DNA from: Methylococcaceae bacterium
GTDB lineage: Bacteria > Pseudomonadota > Gammaproteobacteria > Methylococcales > Methylomonadaceae
Assembly: GCA_021647145.1 (NCBI GenBank)
Contig: JAKIVF010000125.1
Span: forward strand, 1 to 9,513
Reading direction: 5' to 3'
DNA: 9,513 bases
Shown here piece by piece: positions 7,305 through 9,513 of this stretch. The position numbers and the translations under genes were made by a program. The notes under the pieces were generated by a model. It ran no database searches, was not told where the DNA came from, and worked only from the letters and a program-made list of their open reading frames with translations. Position 1 is the first letter of the stretch; each line of letters begins with the position of its first letter.

Positions 7305-7823
7305 ATGCCTACAGCTGGATATATAAAAATTATAGGATCAACCTCTGCGAATATGACAGAAGGATCATTATCAACAGCATCAATGGGTAACAAGCATGTA
7401 GCGAACCATGATTCAGAAATGATCGTTCATGCAGTTAAGCACGTGGTGACTGTACCGACTGATCCACTTTCAGGTCAACCATCAGGTCAGCGAATACACA
7501 AACCGTTTATTGTGACTTTTCCATTGTGTAAAGCGATTCCTTTACTATACAACGCACTGGCATCGGGTGAATTACTGACCGAAGTTGTCTATACCTGGTG
7601 GAGAACATCAGATAAAGGTGTACAGGAAGATTTCTTTACCACAACTTTAACAGATGCGATTATTGTGGATATGTCTTTAGCAATGCCTCACGTAGAAGAT
7701 ACACCGAACAGTGATAACTTTACGCAGTTAATCGACGTCAGCATGAGCTATCGTAAAATTGACTGGGCGCATACCAAAGCAAGTTCTGTTGGTTCTGATG
7801 ATTGGAGAGAGCCGATTGTTTAA
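7305..7823 (+). CDS. hcp: Hcp, T6SS tube protein
   Basis: Hcp hexamers stack into the inner tube fired by the contractile sheath and can carry effectors in their lumen. The 172-residue sequence has the Vibrio-type Hcp hallmarks in order: an N-terminal MPTAGYIKI strand, HVVTVPTDPLSGQPSGQR (48-64), HKPF, KAIPLLYNALASGE, the QEDFFTTTL strand, MPHVED, and the ending SYRKIDW...GSDDWREPI. Length is the usual 172. An AGGAG ribosome site sits 7 bases before the ATG, the best in the window, as fits a highly made protein. It has its own sigma-54 promoter and is separated from vasK by a terminator, so it is expressed apart from the core genes. Two hairpins follow the coding end. No extra C-terminal toxin domain is present. 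Confidence 0.97.
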   Translation: MPTAGYIKIIGSTSANMTEGSLSTASMGNKHVANHDSEMIVHAVKHVVTVPTDPLSGQPSGQRIHKPFIVTFPLCKAIPLLYNALASGELLTEVVYTWWRTSDKGVQEDFFTTTLTDAIIVDMSLAMPHVEDTPNSDNFTQLIDVSMSYRKIDWAHTKASSVGSDDWREPIV

Positions 7824-7827
7824 TCGG
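7812..7827 (+). other. Small hairpin over the hcp stop codon
   Basis: CCGATT, loop GTTT, AATCGG: a perfect 6-bp stem that includes the hcp TAA stop. Together with the stronger hairpin at 7839 it may protect the hcp mRNA 3' end. It may also be chance. Confidence 0.4.
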
Positions 7828-7838
7828 ACCTGATCAAA

Positions 7839-7860
7839 GAAAGCCTCGAAAGGGGCTTTC
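7839..7860 (+). terminator. Strong hairpin after hcp, leaky terminator or mRNA stabiliser
   Basis: GAAAGCCTC, tetraloop GAAA, GGGGCTTTC: a 9-bp stem with one G-T wobble. The following sequence (CTTAATAATC) is only weakly T-rich, so termination is probably partial. This suits an operon where hcp mRNA is abundant and the effector, immunity and vgrG genes are read through at a lower level; no other promoter was recognised before them. Confidence 0.6.
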
Positions 7861-7934
7861 CTTAATAATCAAGAAGAAGGGATGCTAGAGAATTAGATAA
7901 ACCCTGACTAGGAAAATGATGAAAGAGGTAAGTA

Positions 7935-8072
7935 ATGACGTGGAGATATTCACAAAGTACGGGAATTTTGTATCATAATCGAACACGTATTGCCACAGGG
8001 TATTCAGGAAAAGGAAGCTCCAAAAACAGTGGGGCAGATGAAGCTTTAAGAAACCATAATTATATTCAATAG
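7935..8072 (+). pseudogene. N-terminal remnant of a DUF2778/Tlde1-like L,D-transpeptidase effector
   Basis: A 45-codon frame starts at ATG 7935 with a good ribosome site (AAGAGG, 6 bases before) and ends at TAG 8070. The peptide begins MTWRYSQSTGILYHN and continues with IATGYSGKGSSKNSG. This matches the conserved opening of DUF2778 proteins, the family of Tlde1 T6SS effectors that modify peptidoglycan (pattern W.YSQSTG.L.HNG...GYSGKG.GKNNP). In that family GPIP.G and then the catalytic His and Cys regions follow; here the frame reads NHNYIQ and stops, so the active site is missing. It is in the same frame as the next gene at 8100, separated by TAG and a second stop at 8094. Most likely a decayed or displaced effector gene; a short functional peptide is possible but less likely. 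Confidence 0.6.
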
Positions 8073-8099
8073 GAAGCCCGGGTAAGAGGTATTTAAGTA

Positions 8100-8750
8100 A
8101 TGGTAAAATGTACAAATATAACTTCGAATAAAAACAACTCAAACAGTTGGTATGGAGACTACTTTGATAGAGTAACTGACTATGTTGGAGGTCATTCTAA
8201 ATCTATTCTGATTACTATTATTGATTTACTACCGATAAAACCAGAATCACCATTCTCGACAGCTTTATTAAAGCATTATGTAGAAAAAAGTGGTCGCCAG
8301 TTAAACTTATCGGATATTGCAGATATTCCAAAAGAATGGAAAGATTTTATCGTTAACACTACGCGTGGGCAACTAGGAACTCATAAAATAAACCCCTACA
8401 ATTCGGGTTTTTTTGATCTAAGAAACTCCCTGGGACACTTTGATGTTCATGTTACAAGAACATCAAATAACCAAAGTCACTATAATATTTCAGATTATTA
8501 CGCTTTCGGTTATTTTAAAAAGGATACAGCTCAAAAAGGGCGTCATGGGTTTCCTCTAGGAAGCCTTCCAGAAGACAAAATATCTCTATTGAGAAGCCTT
8601 TTGCCAGACGAAACCTATTGTAATCCTGGTGGATTCTATGAACAATGGGAGATAACCAAAAATGGCTCAGAAACAATATTATATATTCCTCAAGAATATT
8701 TAACAGAAGTAGGTAAACCCTATAATGTTATTGGAAGCTTTACGCAATAA
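8100..8750 (+). CDS. Candidate T6SS effector of unrecognised family
   Basis: A 216-residue protein between hcp and vgrG, directly upstream of a small membrane protein, the usual place and order for a T6SS toxin and its immunity gene. No signal peptide and no clear membrane helix is seen, as expected for T6SS cargo. Visible segments are STALLKHYVEKSG (53-65), PKEWKDFIVNTTRG (77-90), YNSGFFDLRNSLGHFDVHVT (100-119), ISDYYAFGY (130-138), GRHGFPLG (147-154), NPGGFYEQWEI (175-185) and TILYIPQEYL (192-201). Cysteines are only at 4 and 174, which argues against an NlpC/P60-type amidase. The layout LG-F-V, D-x-Y-x-F, then H-G weakly recalls colicin M (lipid II hydrolase), but its second catalytic Asp is Ala here (DYYAF). 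The ribosome site is AAGAGG, 10 bases upstream. Function is inferred mainly from context. Confidence 0.6.
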   Translation: MVKCTNITSNKNNSNSWYGDYFDRVTDYVGGHSKSILITIIDLLPIKPESPFSTALLKHYVEKSGRQLNLSDIADIPKEWKDFIVNTTRGQLGTHKINPYNSGFFDLRNSLGHFDVHVTRTSNNQSHYNISDYYAFGYFKKDTAQKGRHGFPLGSLPEDKISLLRSLLPDETYCNPGGFYEQWEITKNGSETILYIPQEYLTEVGKPYNVIGSFTQ

Positions 8751-9085
8751 TGTTTATCAGGATCTGGGGGGTTATAAATATTTTCTTGTCAGTCATACTA
8801 ATGCCGAGCTTAATAAAAAAAGCATTAACAATGTTAAGCATCACCAAAACCAGTTTATCTTCATCAGCTTCTCCAGAATCATTCAGTATTGGTTTTTTAT
8901 TTATGGGTTCCTTTTTCATACTATTTTGTGGAGCATTGATTCTTTTATGCATTAATATAATAGTTCAGGTTTATCAATTAAAAACAGTAAAAAGCAATAA
9001 ACAATCAATAAAAAATATTATTATTCAAGTAATTATTAGCTTAATAGTTGTGTTTTTATTTTTGTATATACCCAAAACAAACTAA
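8750..9085 (+). CDS. Small three-helix membrane protein, candidate immunity protein
   Basis: A 111-residue hydrophobic protein whose ATG overlaps the preceding TAA stop (TAATG), so translation is coupled to the candidate effector. Predicted membrane helices are at about 3-22, 46-72 and 88-107. The loop between helices 2 and 3 (QLKTVKSNKQSIK) is Lys-rich and so probably cytoplasmic; the Ser-rich loop 30-44 would face the periplasm. No recognised family motif is present. Its position suggests an immunity protein, and its membrane location suggests that the paired toxin acts on the inner membrane or on something displayed there. The gene is far more AT-rich than its neighbours: bases 8941-9000 have 12 G/C of 60. 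A helper or unrelated membrane protein cannot be excluded. Confidence 0.55.
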   Translation: MFIRIWGVINIFLSVILMPSLIKKALTMLSITKTSLSSSASPESFSIGFLFMGSFFILFCGALILLCINIIVQVYQLKTVKSNKQSIKNIIIQVIISLIVVFLFLYIPKTN

Positions 9086-9095
9086 AAAACTGATT

Positions 9096-9513
9096 ATGAA
9101 ACCGATTCAAGCCGATTATAGGTTTACTTTTACCTGCGTAGCAGGGGAATTTGATGTCATATTTTTTAAACTTAAGGAAGGTTTATCACAAACATTTCAT
9201 CTCAAAGTGCATTTGTCTCGCATGAACGAAGAGCCCGTCAGCTTTTCAGAAATATTGGATAACCCTGGGACATTGATTTTCTGGAAAGGACTTGAGCCAA
9301 TCCGCTATCTTAATGGAATTGTAAGTTATTTTCATCAGGGAGGAGCTGGCCATCGCCGCACCCAATATACCGCGGTTCTTACCCCTAGCTATAGCCGTAC
9401 CCAGTTATACAGCAACCTCAGAATCTATCAGGAAAAAACCGTTCCTGATATTATAAAAATCATTCTCGGCACCGATGGCATTGCCCCGGTTCGGTTTGAT
9501 CTGGAAGGTGAAC
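9096..9513 (+). CDS. vgrG: VgrG (TssI) spike protein, 5' part, runs off the window end
   Basis: The first 139 codons of a VgrG protein, the trimeric spike that tips the Hcp tube and carries effectors. The frame stays open from ATG 9096 to the window end. It shows the N-terminal gp27-like layout of VgrG: a first strand YRFTF, then FKLKEGLSQTFHLKVHLS, the LDNPGTLIFW segment, an R-x-LNGIVSYFHQGG stretch, YTAVLTPSYSRTQLYSNLR and IYQEKTVPDIIKIILG. It starts 10 bases after the immunity candidate; no strong ribosome site is visible and the frame is otherwise typical. Base composition returns to a higher G+C (9361-9420 has 30 of 60). Whether the missing C-terminus bears an extra effector domain cannot be told here. 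Confidence 0.93.
   Translation, partial: MKPIQADYRFTFTCVAGEFDVIFFKLKEGLSQTFHLKVHLSRMNEEPVSFSEILDNPGTLIFWKGLEPIRYLNGIVSYFHQGGAGHRRTQYTAVLTPSYSRTQLYSNLRIYQEKTVPDIIKIILGTDGIAPVRFDLEGE

Noticed and set aside
7881..7895. Four-codon leader peptide MLEN after a purine-rich stretch
   Set aside because: A Shine-Dalgarno-like run precedes it, but four codons with no regulatory codon run or paired attenuator structure is not enough evidence.
7885..8142. Minus-strand 85-residue frame
   Set aside because: It runs opposite to the remnant and the effector start, has no ribosome site or family features, and its hydrophobicity follows from AT-rich complement sequence.
8100..8750. Effector as an NlpC/P60-type (Tae-like) amidase
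   Set aside because: The only cysteines are at residues 4 and 174, neither in a Cys-His catalytic context typical of these amidases.
7935..8750. Remnant and effector as one gene interrupted by a single sequencing error
   Set aside because: They share a frame, but two in-frame stops (8070 and 8094) lie between them, and the second start has its own ribosome site.
8725..8955. Plus-strand 76-residue frame overlapping the effector end
   Set aside because: It starts inside the effector gene in another frame and competes with the coupled membrane protein at 8750, which has coherent helices and a TAATG start.

Overview
The window is part of a chromosomal type VI secretion (T6SS) cluster from an AT-rich gammaproteobacterium. 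Gene order and protein sequences match the Vibrio cholerae vas cluster: vasH, vasI, vasJ/tssA, vasK/tssM, then hcp and vgrG. Hcp in particular is close to the Vibrio type. The species cannot be fixed from sequence alone; a marine or host-associated gammaproteobacterium is a reasonable guess. All real genes are on the + strand.

Left edge (1-121): the window opens inside the 3' end of an IS3-like insertion sequence. Its transposase C-terminus (2-97) and a probable right terminal repeat ending in CA at about 121 are visible. It abuts vasH, the sigma-54 activator of the T6SS. What remains of vasH (115-1035) starts just before Walker A, so its N-terminal sensory domain, and a little of the AAA+ domain, are missing at this junction.

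Structural genes (1043-6958): vasI/tagO (secreted accessory protein), vasJ/tssA (cap or baseplate-associated protein) and vasK/tssM (inner-membrane complex ATPase-like protein) are tightly packed. vasJ and vasK overlap as ATGA.

Control region (6959-7304): vasK is followed by three copies of an 18-bp palindrome, the last with a T6 tail, so it is probably a terminator and may work in both directions. Next come a good sigma-54 (-24/-12) promoter at 7154-7169 and a perfect 8-bp-arm palindrome in the predicted hcp leader.

hcp and cargo (7305-9513): hcp (tube protein) ends in two hairpins. After it lie a 45-codon remnant that looks like the N-terminus of a DUF2778/Tlde1-type L,D-transpeptidase effector, an unrecognised 216-aa protein that is the best candidate T6SS effector, a very AT-rich three-helix membrane protein (candidate immunity protein), and the 5' part of vgrG (spike), which runs off the window.

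How they work together: VasH with sigma-54 would normally switch on hcp and downstream cargo; TssM, TssA and TagO belong to the machine; Hcp and VgrG form the tube and spike; the effector/immunity pair between hcp and vgrG would be the payload. The two points most worth pursuing are the IS-decapitated regulator, with its presumed target promoter still intact in the same window, and the unrecognised effector/immunity cassette, which has weak colicin M-like features.
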